From positions 868,001 through 932,000 of the forward strand of contig VNKQ01000009.1 of NCBI GenBank assembly GCA_016508695.1: a DNA stretch of 64,000 nt, given 5' to 3'. The translations under genes were made by a program, and so were the position numbers. Position 1 is the first letter of the stretch. Every line of letters starts with the position of its first letter. This DNA is from Hyphodiscus hymeniophilus. Its lineage: Eukaryota > Ascomycota > Leotiomycetes > Helotiales > Hyphodiscaceae. The notes beneath the pieces were generated by a model. That model searched no databases. It was not told the DNA's origin and worked only from the letters and a program-made list of their open reading frames with translations. This document shows positions 1-12,081 of the stretch, one piece after another.

Positions 1-1212
1 ATAAACCGTAAAAAATGACAGAAACAAGAAGGAAAGAATGTGCCAGGATCGATGATCCTGAACCATCGAAGACTAAGACGCAGCATATGGAGACGAGGGA
101 ACTAAGGAGTATATGCGAGGTGTCTCGGGCCGCCTCCACTTTGAAGGGGTCTCGAGTCTCGACGCACCGAAGTTTTGCAGCGCTCACATGAGTGGACAAT
201 CCATTGCGGACGAGCAAAATATTACAGAGGGTTGGGGCATGCGACATCCCAGACGAAGGAGGCTTTCCCTGCACTGCTCTAGTCGGCTATCGCGTTGCCA
301 GGCTACGACTCAGCAAGGTCTTGAGAGGCATTCTCACGAGACTCCTTGCGCCTGGAACTGCGGGCGGAGGGCTAGAATATCGCCCAGAAAGGTCAAGCTA
401 GCAGTACCATGCAGCAGATCGTGAGGCAAGGTCGGGATTGGCATTGAAAATACCCATTTATGAGGTGTACCCGGTTTCAGATGTGCCACCCCTGAGTTTC
501 GAAATATCGTGTGGAGTCTGTGCCCGAAGTCAACATTATGATCAATATAAGGTTCAGAGAAGACTTCTTCGCAAGGTGGGTATGATGCAGACGTGTGGAG
601 GCTTGTTCTAAATTGCTGAGATGTTGTGAGTGACTAGGGTGTTTGTTGCCATGCGACTCAGGCACTTGGATAGCAAGTCTGCGAGCTAGAGAACCCCTTT
701 GTTAAGCCGGCCCAAACGTCTCCAAAATGTCTGCAACGGTCCCTTACTGTTGTGCAATAGTCCAAATCACTTACAAGCGCTATAACCTGCTCCCTCGACT
801 CGATTTAGGTTCTCAAAATGAGGTTCTCACATTTTGAATTTCAGCCTTTAATCGGTACCATACCTCTCGCGAACTTGGGAAATGAAATCTTACTGTAATG
901 CATATCATCCGGGTTTACATGCTACAGTAGCATACTAAAGTGTGTTCATTCGATATCTTGTGCACAATTGACATAGAATCAAACCCCCCAGCGCACCTCG
1001 TAACTCCACCAGCTCTTATTTAGTACAAACATTATTGGGTGGCTTGGCCCACAGGCGAAGTAGCATTTCAAGGTCTTATCGGCGTACCGTATGACCAAGT
1101 CATCAATTCTGCAATACTTCGTACTAACCTCCAGACGCACCCTGTACGTTAGATCCGGTTGACAAAACTAAAGTCGACCTTAAAGTCAAAAAATACATGG
1201 CACAGGTTCAAA
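1..1212. other. No gene recognised
   Basis: Short open frames occur on both strands, but none has a family signature, a convincing start context or spliceable extensions. The last 100 bases are probably the promoter and 5' leader of the acetyltransferase gene that follows. Confidence 0.4.
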
Positions 1213-2416
1213 ATGGCCATCGAAATCTCTCCTATCACTGAATCAGACATTCCTGGAGCCATCGAATCGATTCGTAAGTTGATTGGAGATAAGGAACTAT
1301 CCTAATCAGGACTGTCTCGGGAGCAGATGCTTCTGAGACATCTCTTGCGAGAACCTCCCTCTGAGTAAAGCAATTGCTGACTCCCCTGGTTACCCAGAGA
1401 AAGCATTTGCAGATGATCCATATAACCGGTGGGTTTTCAATGATCGAGCCAAGGTAAGCAATGACTCTAACTCTGTGGTCTCATTTCGGCGTCTTTGTAT
1501 CTCTGTCCCTTTCGAGCAGCTGTCGAAGGATGAGCTGGATCAGGTTGAGGGCGTCAAGCTTTCCTATTTCCGCCAATATCAAGTGAAATATCGACGTTGA
1601 TTCGACAAGTCAAGTCTTCAATGCAGAAGACAAGACCCACTCACCTTAGTCTCGTCGTGAATGTCCGGCTTTATTGACCATTTATTGACGATGTTTCAAG
1701 CTCTCACTTGAACGCAATTCCGTGTCGTTGGGCATTCGATGTCGGTGGGGAATGAGAAATGCATTGTTCTACGTTGCCAAAGACTCCAGTTCAGATGAGA
1801 AGGACAAGGTCTTGGGTGTGGCAATGTGGATGCCACCGAGGCCCGTTGAGTTGAAGGAAACCTGGGGCGAATGGTTTGAGAATTGGAAGTTGTGGACGCA
1901 GCAGGTGGGGATGAATCTCTACTATGGGAGAGGTGGGTTGAATGTTAAGGTATTGCTTTCTTACTCTGCTCCATGGGTGAGGTGTGGTGAGCGCGCGTAC
2001 TACTATGCTGGGAACACATTCCTCCAGCAACTGTATGAGGAGTGCGATGTGACTATGGTGACGATAGTGTTGACATTTGCTGACGAGCCACGTAGCGATA
2101 TTATATTTGGAAGGAAAAACAGGCCGAGGCTCAGTCTGAGATATGGACAGATCCAAAAGGGTACTATTTCCTCAATATCATGGTCGTCTTGCCCGGAGCG
2201 CAAGGGAAAGGCATCGGAAAGGCTTTAGCTGGTGAGGTGACAAAAAGGGCGGACCAGGAGGGCATCAAATGTTACTTGGAATCCAGTCGAGACATCCCAA
2301 ACATGAAGATTTATGAGGCTATGGGCTTTCACTTCGTTAAAGGTATGGATTGCGAAGATGGTGGAGATGTGTGCAAGCTGTTCTGCATGGTACGGGATCC
2401 AAAACCAATTGGGTGA
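1213..2416 (+). CDS. GNAT-family N-acetyltransferase, four exons
   Basis: This is a predicted acetyl-CoA-dependent N-acyltransferase of unknown substrate. The model joins 1213-1273, 1398-1453, 1701-1949 and 2096-2416 and gives 228 aa, a usual length for this fungal GNAT group. The start ATG opens a frame reading MAIEISPITESDIPGAIESI, a typical beta1-alpha1 opening for the fold. Exon 2 carries the ADDPYNRWVF segment. Exon 4 has the acetyl-CoA loop as LPGAQGKGIGKAL (the Q/R-x-x-G-x-G/A motif), followed by a YEAMGFHFVKG stretch typical of the C-terminal beta strand. The junctions keep frame and use GTAAGT, GTAAGC and GTATTG donors. The first two introns (124 and 247 nt) are long for this region, so an extra small exon is possible. 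The family is clear; the substrate cannot be inferred. Confidence 0.8.
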
Positions 2417-3402
2417 TCTTTGTTGGAGGCATTCAACATATCTTACCAACACGAACTTACACAAAGAGTGAGATTCGGATAGGAGGGGGTCAGAAAGTAG
2501 CAGCCAACCAGGTGAGATCCTAGTACCACAGGCAACTCAGATGTAATGCTGGTGATGGGCGATTTGCTATCGGGACCTTGTTCTCCAACCTCGCGTCCGA
2601 TTGCTTACCACAAATGAAAGCTCAAGCTGGCAGGACTCTTAAAATTCATCCTCAATTTCAAAATGTTTTATACTCATCGAGTAATAGGTGAAGTCAACCT
2701 TAGATTACCAAACATCCATTTAGAAAGTACGATACCGGGTACATGGGAATGATACAGCAGTACCTACTCACTTGTCCAGCCAGCCGTTTGCTACTAGACC
2801 CCCGATTCCTCCCGAACACCAATATTCAAGTGGCTCTTGCTCTGTCTTTGACAAGAGGCAACTCCAAGTCAACACGGTCGGATGGGTCGGGAAAGCCCCC
2901 AGACCTTCTACGGATGTGTTCCACGAGGAGAATAGCTTTCACGATGCTGCACAGAAATAGAACACAGCGAAGTCCAGCACCAATGATACTGAAAAAGCTC
3001 TTTCTGCACGAACTAGCTACGTCCATCCACCAGAAGTTCAGAACGTCCCGTGGATGGGCCCGTGGATGGACGTAGCTCCGGGAACGGCTCAGCATAAAAA
3101 GAGCTCCCTTTGACCGGGTCTCTACAGAGGTGCCTGTAACTCCCTAAGTTTTTCTACTTCCTGACGTGGTTCAATACCTCGAAAAGGGAAAAAGTTCATG
3201 CTCCGCAGTCTAATGGCTGGTTAAGAATATTGCTTTGAGAGGTTTGGTTGCCATACTTCCAATCTCTTCTCTCCTTTTCAAGTGGGTTCAAGATAAAAAC
3301 TGTGGCTGAAGCCTCGCGCTAAATTTGAAGCTCAACGCTTGGGCAAATTCTTTCAACATCTGCCATACAACCATTTACCACCTCAACTCCAATATTGGGA
3401 GC
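2417..3402. other. Intergenic region with a perfect inverted repeat
   Basis: No supported gene lies here. It contains a perfect 16-nt inverted repeat (3015-3030 with 3062-3077), listed separately. The 3' part is the presumed promoter of the NADH dehydrogenase gene. Confidence 0.5.
3015..3077. repeat. Perfect 16-nt inverted repeat, 31-nt loop
   Basis: The arms at 3015-3030 and 3062-3077 are exact reverse complements. Part of the right arm (cccgtggatgg) is also present as a direct copy inside the loop at about 3048-3058. It could form a hairpin as RNA or be the scar of a small transposon. No coding or tRNA-like context is visible. Confidence 0.7.
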
Positions 3403-5232
3403 ATGGTGTCAATGGCGTCAACGTCAGGTGCAAGAGCAATGATGAGGCTCCCTATTGCACCTTCAGTTGGCAGAATCGCTCCTCGCCGATCCTATACACC
3501 ATTCACGCGTGCGCCAACCTCATCCCGGACTTCTCTTGACAGGAGCAATTTACAAGGACAGTTCCGCCGTTCCTATGCCGACGTTGCTCCAGCAAAGAAG
3601 CCTCGCAGATTTCGTTATTTCAGATTCCTTTGGCGCGCTACATACCTCTCTGCAATTGCAGGAACTGCTTATCTCGCCTACGGCGTGTATGAGCTGCGAC
3701 ACCCTGAGGAGCAGTTCGAACCCGATCCAAGCAAGAAGAACCTCGTAATTCTTGGTGAGTATTCAATTTGTACTTCTAGAGCTTCTCTAATAGTCTCTCC
3801 CAGGTACCGGATGGGGTGCTGTTTCTCTCCTCAAGAAACTCGACACCGAAAACTACAACGTCATTGTCATCTCTCCTCGAAATTACTTCCTCTTCACACC
3901 TCTCCTACCATCATGCACAACTGGTACAGTCGAGCATCGGTCGATCATGGAACCTATCCGAAGTATAACCAGACATAAGAAGGCTGCTGTCAAGTTCTAC
4001 GAAGCGGAGGCAACTAAGATCGATGCGGAAAGAAAGGTTATCACAATTGATGACAACTCCGACATCAAGGGTGCTTCGCAAAAGACTGACGTATCTTACG
4101 ATATGCTCGTTGTGAGTGTGGGTGCCGAGAATGCCACGTTCGGTATTCCAGGAGTCAAAGAACACTCGTGCTTCCTGAAGGAAATTGGCGATGCGCAACA
4201 AATCCGAAAGAAGATTATGGACTGCGTCGAGACAGCAACATTTAAGGACCAAAGCCCTGAGGAGGTTCAGCGTCTCTTGCATATGGTTGTTGTTGGAGGT
4301 GGACCTACGGGTGTTGAATTTGCTGGTGAGCTCCAGGACTTCTTCGACCAGGACATCAAGAAGTGGATTCCCGAAATCAGCGATAAGTTCAGGGTAACTC
4401 TCATCGAAGCTCTACCTAATGTCCTTCCTATGTTCTCCAAGCAACTGATCGATTACACCGAGTCGACATTCAAGGAGGAGAAGATCACGATCATGACCAA
4501 AACAGCAGTGAAAAAGGTTACCGATAAGACCGTTGAGGCTGAGGCTACTGGCCCAGATGGAAAGAAGACGATGGAGATCATGCCATATGGTCTCTTGGTC
4601 TGGGCTACTGGTAACGCCGTCCGCCCAGTCGTCAAAGATCTGATGTCCCAAATACCGGCTCAAAAGGACTCGAGAAGAGGTCTTGCCGTCAATGAATATC
4701 TTGTTGTCCAGGGGACCAAGGACATCTGGGCCACCGGCGATTGTGCCGTTGCAGGATACGCACCAACTGCTCAAGTGGCTTCCCAAGAGGGTGCCTTCCT
4801 TGCTCGTCTCTTCAACACTATGGCCAAGACTGATGCTATCGAATCAGAGATCAGGGTCTTGAGTGAAGGTCTAAATGTCAAGCCTGGAAATGCAGCTGAG
4901 GTTTCAAGCAGTATTGCTGCACATGAGAAGCAATTGAGACGGATCAAGGATATCAAGCCGTTCCACTATACTCATCAGGGCTCCTTGGCTTACATTGGAA
5001 GCGAGAGAGCTGTTGCTGATGTGAGCTGGTTGAATGGAAATTTTGCTACTGGCGGTGGATTGACGTATCTGTTCTGGAGAAGTGCGTACTTGAGCATGTG
5101 CTTTAGCAGTGGGTTCCTCTTCCTAGGCTCTCCAACTGTATTTCACTAACATGCATAGCCCGTAACCGTGTTCTGGTGGTGCTCGATTGGTTAAAGTCCA
5201 AGGCATTTGGCCGTGATGTCTCAAGAGAATAA
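3403..5232 (+). CDS. Alternative (type II) NADH dehydrogenase, mitochondrial
   Basis: This is a rotenone-insensitive NADH:ubiquinone oxidoreductase of the NDE/NDI family. It is a single-subunit FAD enzyme of the mitochondrial inner membrane that oxidises NADH without pumping protons. Exons 3403-3754, 3804-5108 and 5159-5232 give 576 aa, matching the family. The first 90 residues are rich in Arg and Ser, as in a mitochondrial presequence, followed by a hydrophobic segment (YLSAIAGTAYLAYGVY). The FAD-binding GTGWG motif lies at about residue 118 and spans intron 1. The second dinucleotide motif VVVGGGPTGVEF is at about residues 279-290. The WATGDCA motif and the C-terminal membrane-binding region (LFWRSAYLSM, then RNRVLVVLDW after intron 2) are present. 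No EF-hand insertion is visible, unlike the calcium-dependent NDE forms. Whether it faces the matrix or the intermembrane space is not decided; the early membrane helix resembles external forms. Confidence 0.93.
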
Positions 5233-7626
5233 GTAATGGATGATGGCACGTAAGGATTGAAGGTGAGAGAGCTTGGAGGAGAGGACGTGTACAACTTGTT
5301 TCCTTGTAATGAATTCCGGGATAGACAGGCACTTGTAAACATTTGGGAGACGGGAGAAAGAGCTTCTAGTAGCTTTATACCCAGACACAAACCGTGATTT
5401 GCGGCTCAATCTTTTGCCCGTTCCGGATGAGAGGACGGCAAAAGCTATGTTCACACGTGACAACTTCTTAACACTCTTCCCCAGTGCGGTTTCTCTTCAT
5501 CGCTGATCTCTAGTCCTTTTCCATGTTCCTGCCGTAACAAAGAGTGTGTTCTTCGCCATATCGCGCTTCTCTTCCAACCTGCATTATGATTGGAGAAGAA
5601 CATCCACACCGGCCAACCAGATCGTAAGTTTGAGTTTTTGTTGCAAGTCGCACTTTCGAGAGCGATCGGGACGCCTAGCGAACTGTGCATAAAGATGTCG
5701 ATTCGACTTCTAAAGTCGCCATCTCGTTGGTTGCCTCTCAGGACCTGCAGAGCCTACAGAGCCTGCAGAAGAGGGCGACGAGAGAGCGATTTGATAGCGC
5801 TTTCAGTCTTTAGTTTAGAATTTGCGAATGAGGGCATCAGCAAATGAGCGACTACTCGAACAATGTTGTCTATCGCAGGCAATTCTCATTTGGTTTCTTT
5901 CCCTGTTTACGTGCGCTTCTTCATAGCCTGATCCAGGTTCTAGCAGCCAATATCATCGCAGCCTGCTGCAAAAATGCTATGCAGCCGAAAATTTCGTACT
6001 CAAGGAAGGGTCCATGAATTCTAAGTGACTTTACCAAGCAATTTTCAGGAGTGGAGGGGGTGATGGTTCATGGAGGGGCAGTCGGTTGAAGTTTCGTTCA
6101 GCTGCTGAGCCTGCGCCTCGATGGCGGGACGCCGCAGACGATTGGGATGAGGAACTTCAGACAAAAGCCACAGAAGATCACTGCCCTGCTGTCATTTTTA
6201 TGGCTGGAAGGATCTGGGCCTGCTGATTTCTATGTTGTATTGGTTCGTTGGGGTCCAAGTCTCTCGTTGGGGTCCGAATCTTACGAGCCACACTTCGAAG
6301 TCCACACTCATTTCCAGCCTCAGCTTCAAAGCAATTTGTATCCTGCGGGCGTATAGTCTTCTCATAATTATGTTATCTCATCAAATCAGTTCCTAGTATG
6401 GAGCTACCTTCGGTACTCGCACTCAATCATCTGGATTCTGTAGACTCAACTGGCTTCGCTCACCGAGACAGTCTGCATGAGTAAAGTCAAGTCCTAGAGC
6501 TACTCCTGCTAACTCAGAATAGATAGTCAGTTTGTTCGTCAAAAAAAATCACACTTCTGTCACAATTATGCCTGGATAACGTAGGTACCTAATGTTTCTC
6601 TATCACTCCTATAGCCAAACAGCACAAATGGTTCATCTTGCGAATTCTGCAGAAAGCCGAACCACATTCGAGTGGGTTAATGCCTAGCATATGATTCTCA
6701 GAACCTTTTGGTCAAGGAGGGCGAGTCCTGAGGTCATTCAAGGTTTGAAAGAACCGGGAAAGCATCGGATGAGAGCCTTGATGATGGCATCTGTGAGAGG
6801 GGATTTTTTCCTCCACAGACCGAACAGATGACAATGACCCAAACTCAATCGCATGCATAAGGAAGCATAACATGAAGGAGGGGGCCCGTTGTTGTAGCTA
6901 GAGGCTTGCAAAATCCAGAGTATAAGTTCACAACGCCGACTTGTCTCACGTTTCTTGATGGATTAACAGAAAGTAACCGACTCGGCCATAGCAGCCGATT
7001 TTCCTCTTAAACCGTGCCAATCGAGCTTTATAACTGGTCATTTTTCTGTGAATGATAGTGGTTGCATTGGGACAGTACGAAGTCACCACTGACCGAGCTG
7101 CTCCACACCACCACAGCAGAAGCAACTCAAACATTCCAGGACGAACAACAGTATTGCCTAGAGATGTCATACCCCACTGATCAGACTTGTGCCAGGCAGT
7201 GTATAAAAATAATTCTAAGATGCAAGAAGACTTTTTCAATCACATCTAAAGCCACACTTCTGTAATGTTCCTGGCAGATTTGGTGGGGAGATGGTTACAT
7301 TGGGGAGGCTGTGCTGTGCCTCCTCTGGCGCAATCACTGTTCAAGCAACATCATGCTCTTCTCGATCAGATTTCGGACAGGGGACTAAAAGGATAAGAAG
7401 CGGAACTCTCCCTTCCTCCGATTTCTGAATTGTGACTTGTACAGAGTTCACAGCCTCTTGGTTTTGAATCTCGCAGATTTAGGTTGGACTTTAAGCTCTC
7501 GCAGCTGCAGATTCTCAATCTCGCGAAGCATCCTTCCAAGCAGCCTTGGTCACTCGACCCAAAGTCCACACCATTCGAGACAAAGACATCAAATCCGAGC
7601 CCAGTCCAGTTCGAGCAAGCAAATAA
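5233..7626. other. Long intergenic stretch, no supported gene
   Basis: Several open frames of 60-100 codons occur on both strands. None shows family similarity, spliceable extension or a clear signal peptide. No tRNA or repeat was recognised. Confidence 0.4.
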
Positions 7627-8150
7627 ATGTCAAACATCTCTAACCTCGCCAGAAATGGCTCCCGTGCTTCTGTAGCGTCTTCATCGGGGTAAGCTGAACC
7701 GATACATGCTGCTCATTAGCTAAGGCTAACATGCCTTCAAGCTCCTCCATGGACATCTCATCCCACAATCACTTTCTCAACTCTATTCGCTACGGCCCAA
7801 ATCTGCAGACTTGGCTGCAAGAATCCATAGGTGTCCATCATCGCCATGAACGAATCGCTGTGGGCTCCATGTCCGCCGGCATTGCGGTCATGACAAGAGA
7901 AATGACGGAGATGCATATTCAACAAGCTCCAGAGATTCGCGGAATCTTGGACTCATTGCCTACGGTAAGGCCAGAGGATTTGAGGTTGATACAGAAATTG
8001 CGCACATGGCCAACATCTCATCAGCACCACGTGTTGAGACAGAAGCTTGGGACATGGCCGTTGACAAAGACCGAAGCCCTCGTGGTTCAGCAGAAACCGT
8101 GCAGGTTGAACTTGGACGATGAAGAAATGAACGGTTTGAATCGGGACTGA
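7627..8150 (+). CDS. Hypothetical protein, two exons (tentative)
   Basis: ATG at 7627 opens MSNISNLARNGSRASVASSS. A GTAAGC donor at 7689 and a TTCAAG acceptor at 7741, with a CTAAC branch site nearby, join in frame to 7742-8150 and give 156 aa. The central part (SIRYGPNLQTWLQESIGVHH onward) reads like real protein. After about residue 100 a second frame (GFEVDTEIAHMANISSAPRV onward, ending before 8125) looks equally protein-like, so a further intron or a frame change near 7970 is possible. No family was recognised. The 3' end is the least certain part. Confidence 0.35.
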
Positions 8151-8760
8151 TGGACAATGTATTTCTGTTACCCGGTGTTCGGGAGGCAGGAGATGCCTAA
8201 AAACCATCTAGCAAAGTACAGACACGATTTGGAGTTGGAGTTGGAGTTGGACTTAAAACCGCAGGGTCGCCGGTTCTGATTCCATAGATACCTACCTAAG
8301 GTACCCAAGAAATGGTTATGTCTGGTTAGGGGCATTCATGATTCATTTCTGAGTGCGAAGGTTTTCCGATTAGTGAAAAGATTCTTCTGATTAATAACAA
8401 GCTTAAAATTAGCCCCTATCAGTCGTTTTGATGGTCCTCGTACCGTTGAGCAACCGTTCTCGCATTATTTGAAGTGAGTACGTCGTCTTGGTTGCCTTGA
8501 AATTCGCGGAAGGTCTTCGAAGGCCAGGGAGCTTGCCGCTAGCGCCATCTCGCGACCGTCATTGAGACTGTTCTGTTCCTGAGCTTAGATACATCTCACA
8601 ACTTTCTTTCCATCCACCACTTCTCTCTTTACATCTTCCCACAATATCTTGAGTCTTTGCGAAGCATCGTTGAACTCCTGAACAACAAAAACGCCTTCTC
8701 CCAGGCACCTCAACAAGCAGCTTTTCCCATTTCACCACTGGATCTTGACAGCCTTTCAAG
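8151..8760. other. Promoter and 5' leader region of cdc48
   Basis: No gene is seen. It contains four tandem copies of a GGAGTT hexamer near 8229-8252 and a TACCTACCTAAGGTA-type motif near 8287-8302. CT-rich sequence just before 8761 fits a transcription-start region. Confidence 0.4.
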
Positions 8761-11515
8761 ATGTCTGGCGAGCCCGATCATGTCGAGCACAAAAAGAAGG
8801 TCAACTTGAAGTAGGCTTACATCACCTTCAAAATGTGAACCTTTGAGACTGATGATCTTCCCAGTGATGCTTCCGGTGCTGAACACAAGACCGTATGTTG
8901 AAGACTCCATCCGCCACCTGTCCTACTTGCACTCACTGACACATTGTTTCTAGGAAAATGATACAGCTACAGCCATTCTCAAGAAGAAGAAGAAGCCAAA
9001 TTCCTTGATGTGAGTATCTCCCAGATTCGCCATCTCATCATGATGATACTGATAAGGTGGCAACAGGATTACCGATGCTACGAACGATGACAACTCCGTT
9101 ATTGCGCTCTCTAACAACACCATGGAGACATTACAACTGTTCCGAGGCGATACGGTTCTCGTGAAGGGAAAGAAGCGAAAGGACACTGTTCTCATTGTTC
9201 TTGCAGATGATGACTTGGATGACGGGAGCGCACGTATGAACAGAGTTGTCCGGCATAACCTCAGAGTCAAACACGGTGATGTTGTTACTGTTCACCCCTG
9301 CCCTGACATCAAATACGTGAGTATACAGATATCTACAGCTTCTACAGTCGCTATTACATATACTGACATCCCTCTAGGCCAAGCGCATTGCTGTCCTTCC
9401 TATCGCCGATACCGTGGAAGGCCTCACCGGCTCCCTTTTCGATGTTTTCCTCGCCCCATATTTCCGCGAAGCCTATAGACCTGTTCGACAAGGCGATCTC
9501 TTCACAGTTCGTGGTGGTATGAGACAGGTAGAGTTCAAGGTTGTCGAGGTAGATCCTCCGGAGTACGGCATCGTGGCACAAGACACAGTCATCCACTGCG
9601 AAGGCGAGCCTGTCCAACGCGAAGATGAAGAAGGAAACTTGAACGAGGTCGGATATGACGACATTGGAGGATGCAGAAAACAAATGGCACAAATCCGAGA
9701 GATGGTTGAGTTGCCCTTGAGGCACCCCCAACTATTCAAGTCCATTGGTATCAAACCTCCTCGCGGTGTCCTTATGTTCGGTCCACCAGGTACTGGTAAG
9801 ACTCTTATGGCTCGAGCCGTGGCGAACGAGACTGGCGCATTCTTCTTCTTGATCAACGGCCCGGAGATCATGTCCAAGATGGCTGGTGAGTCTGAATCGA
9901 ATTTACGCAAAGCTTTCGAGGAGGCCGAAAAGAACTCTCCAGCGATCATTTTCATCGATGAGATCGACTCTATTGCCCCCAAGCGAGATAAGACCAACGG
10001 AGAAGTCGAGCGTCGTGTCGTTTCTCAACTCCTCACCCTCATGGATGGTATGAAGGCTCGATCAAACGTTGTTGTCATGGCCGCTACAAACAGACCTAAC
10101 TCAATCGACCCTGCCCTTCGTCGTTTCGGCCGTTTCGATCGTGAGGTTGACATCGGTATTCCTGACCCAACTGGCCGTCTCGAAATTCTCCAAATCCACA
10201 CAAAGAACATGAAGCTTGGCGAAGATGTTGATCTCGAGCAAATTGCTTCTGAGACTCACGGCTACGTTGGTTCTGATGTTGCTTCTCTCTGCTCAGAGGC
10301 TGCTATGCAACAGATTCGTGAAAAGATGGATCTCATTGATCTTGATGAGGATACTATCGATGCTGAGGTTCTTGATTCTTTGGGGGTTACCATGGAGAAC
10401 TTCCGATTCGCTCTTGGTGTTTCCAACCCATCTGCTCTCCGCGAGGTCGCAGTTGTCGAGGTGCCCAACGTTCGCTGGGACGACATTGGAGGTCTCGAGG
10501 ATGTCAAGCGCGAGCTTATCGAAAGTGTCCAATATCCTGTCGATCACCCCGAAAAGTTCCTCAAGTTCGGACTTTCCCCATCCCGTGGTGTTCTCTTTTA
10601 CGGTCCTCCCGGTACTGGTAAGACTCTTCTCGCCAAGGCTGTTGCCAACGAATGTTCTGCGAACTTTATCTCCGTCAAGGGCCCTGAGTTGTTGAGCATG
10701 TGGTTCGGTGAATCTGAGAGTAATATTCGTGATATCTTCGACAAGGCCCGAGCTGCTGCTCCATGTGTTGTATTTTTGGATGAGTTGGACTCCATTGCCA
10801 AGTCACGCGGTGGATCGGTTGGTGATGCTGGTGGAGCTTCTGACCGTGTAGTCAACCAACTTTTGACTGGTAAGTTATGACCTCCCCTTTAGTGAGGTTT
10901 CAGAACTAACCGAGTACAGAAATGGATGGTATGACGTCGAAGAAGAATGTATTCGTTATTGGTGCTACCAACAGACCTGAGCAGCTTGACAACGCCCTCT
11001 GCAGACCCGGCCGTCTCGATACCCTCGTTTACGTGCCCCTTCCTAACGAGTCATCTCGTGCCGGTATCCTTAAAGCTCAACTTCGCAAAACACCAGTGTC
11101 TGACGATGTCGACATCGCCTACATTGCATCCCGCACACACGGCTTCTCTGGTGCTGATTTGGGCTTCATCACTCAGCGTGCCGTCAAGCTTGCTATCAAG
11201 GAGTCTATTTCGTTGGACATTGATCGTCGCAAGGCTCGTGAGGCTGCTGGTGAAGATGTCGATATGGAGGATGACGATTCTGAGGATCCAGTTCCCCAAC
11301 TGACCAAGGCCCACTTCGAGGAAGCCATGGCTTCAGCTCGACGATCCGTCACCGACGTTGAGATCCGCCGTTATGAGGCTTTTGCACAGAGTATGAAGAG
11401 TGCTGGACCTGGTGCATTCTTCAAGTTCCCCGAGGCTGGAGAGGCCGGTAATGCGAATGGTGCTGGTGCTGATGGCTTCGGAGAGGGTGGGAACGATGAG
11501 AGTCTTTATGACTAG
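8761..11515 (+). CDS. cdc48: Cdc48/p97 AAA+ ATPase
   Basis: This is the hexameric ubiquitin-selective segregase that extracts proteins from membranes and complexes (ERAD, proteasome delivery, chromatin and cell-cycle roles), acting with Ufd1-Npl4 and Shp1/p47. Six exons (8761-8810, 8865-8892, 8954-9009, 9067-9316, 9378-10869, 10920-11515) give 823 aa, the usual length. The N domain fills roughly residues 1-205. D1 has Walker A GPPGTGKT at about 263-270 and Walker B IIFIDEID at about 318-325. D2 has Walker A at about 537-544 and Walker B VVFLDELD at about 592-599. The linker segment WDDIGGLEDVKREL precedes D2. The C-terminus is Gly/Ala-rich and ends in an acidic SLYD, close to the family's DDLY-type cofactor-binding tail. 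Four introns crowd the first 620 bases, a common pattern in fungal cdc48 genes. All catalytic residues are intact. Confidence 0.97.
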
Positions 11516-12081
11516 ATTGTATTCTATTTTCTTTTTCACTCGCATGCACATCAGAAATCATATGGCCAGACGGAGCGGACTTTGATTTGGAGTCGGCTGA
11601 GTCTGCATTGGCGGTACAGATCTCTCGATCAAATTGGTGGTTCTGCATCATGGATTTCGGACTTTAGAGATTTATCTTTTCAAGACGCCGTTGCCTCATT
11701 ATAGATTGTCCCAATAAAATTGTTCTCATTGATGCTAATTTTCTGTAGATGTGATCTGTTGAGAAAAATGTGAAAATAGACCCCCACGGTTACTCGAAAT
11801 CGGGAGTAAAATCCCACAGCCCATCTTTGAACAAACACCACTACAATTTCGATTTCCCAATGTTTCATTAGACTTTAATGATCTTGGCCGCTGACAGCGC
11901 CGCTCGAATCATAGGCAAGTGTCTCTAAGAGGATCGCCACTGAACTGGATTGAGTTGGTTGCTTGCGTCTCGCCAATATTTCCTTGATCGAGCTTCTTGC
12001 ATAAAATCTGCTGGGACAACATGCAACATAAATGCTCTCAGACGTAGTCCCTCCAAATGCAGAGCTCATCTCTTGTTTCAT
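11516..12081. other. 3' flank of cdc48 and promoter of next gene
   Basis: No gene is seen. AT-rich stretches, with an AATAAA-like signal near 11714, suit transcript ends. Confidence 0.35.

Noticed and set aside
113..665. Open frames at the left end
   Set aside because: Three overlapping short frames in different phases without protein character.
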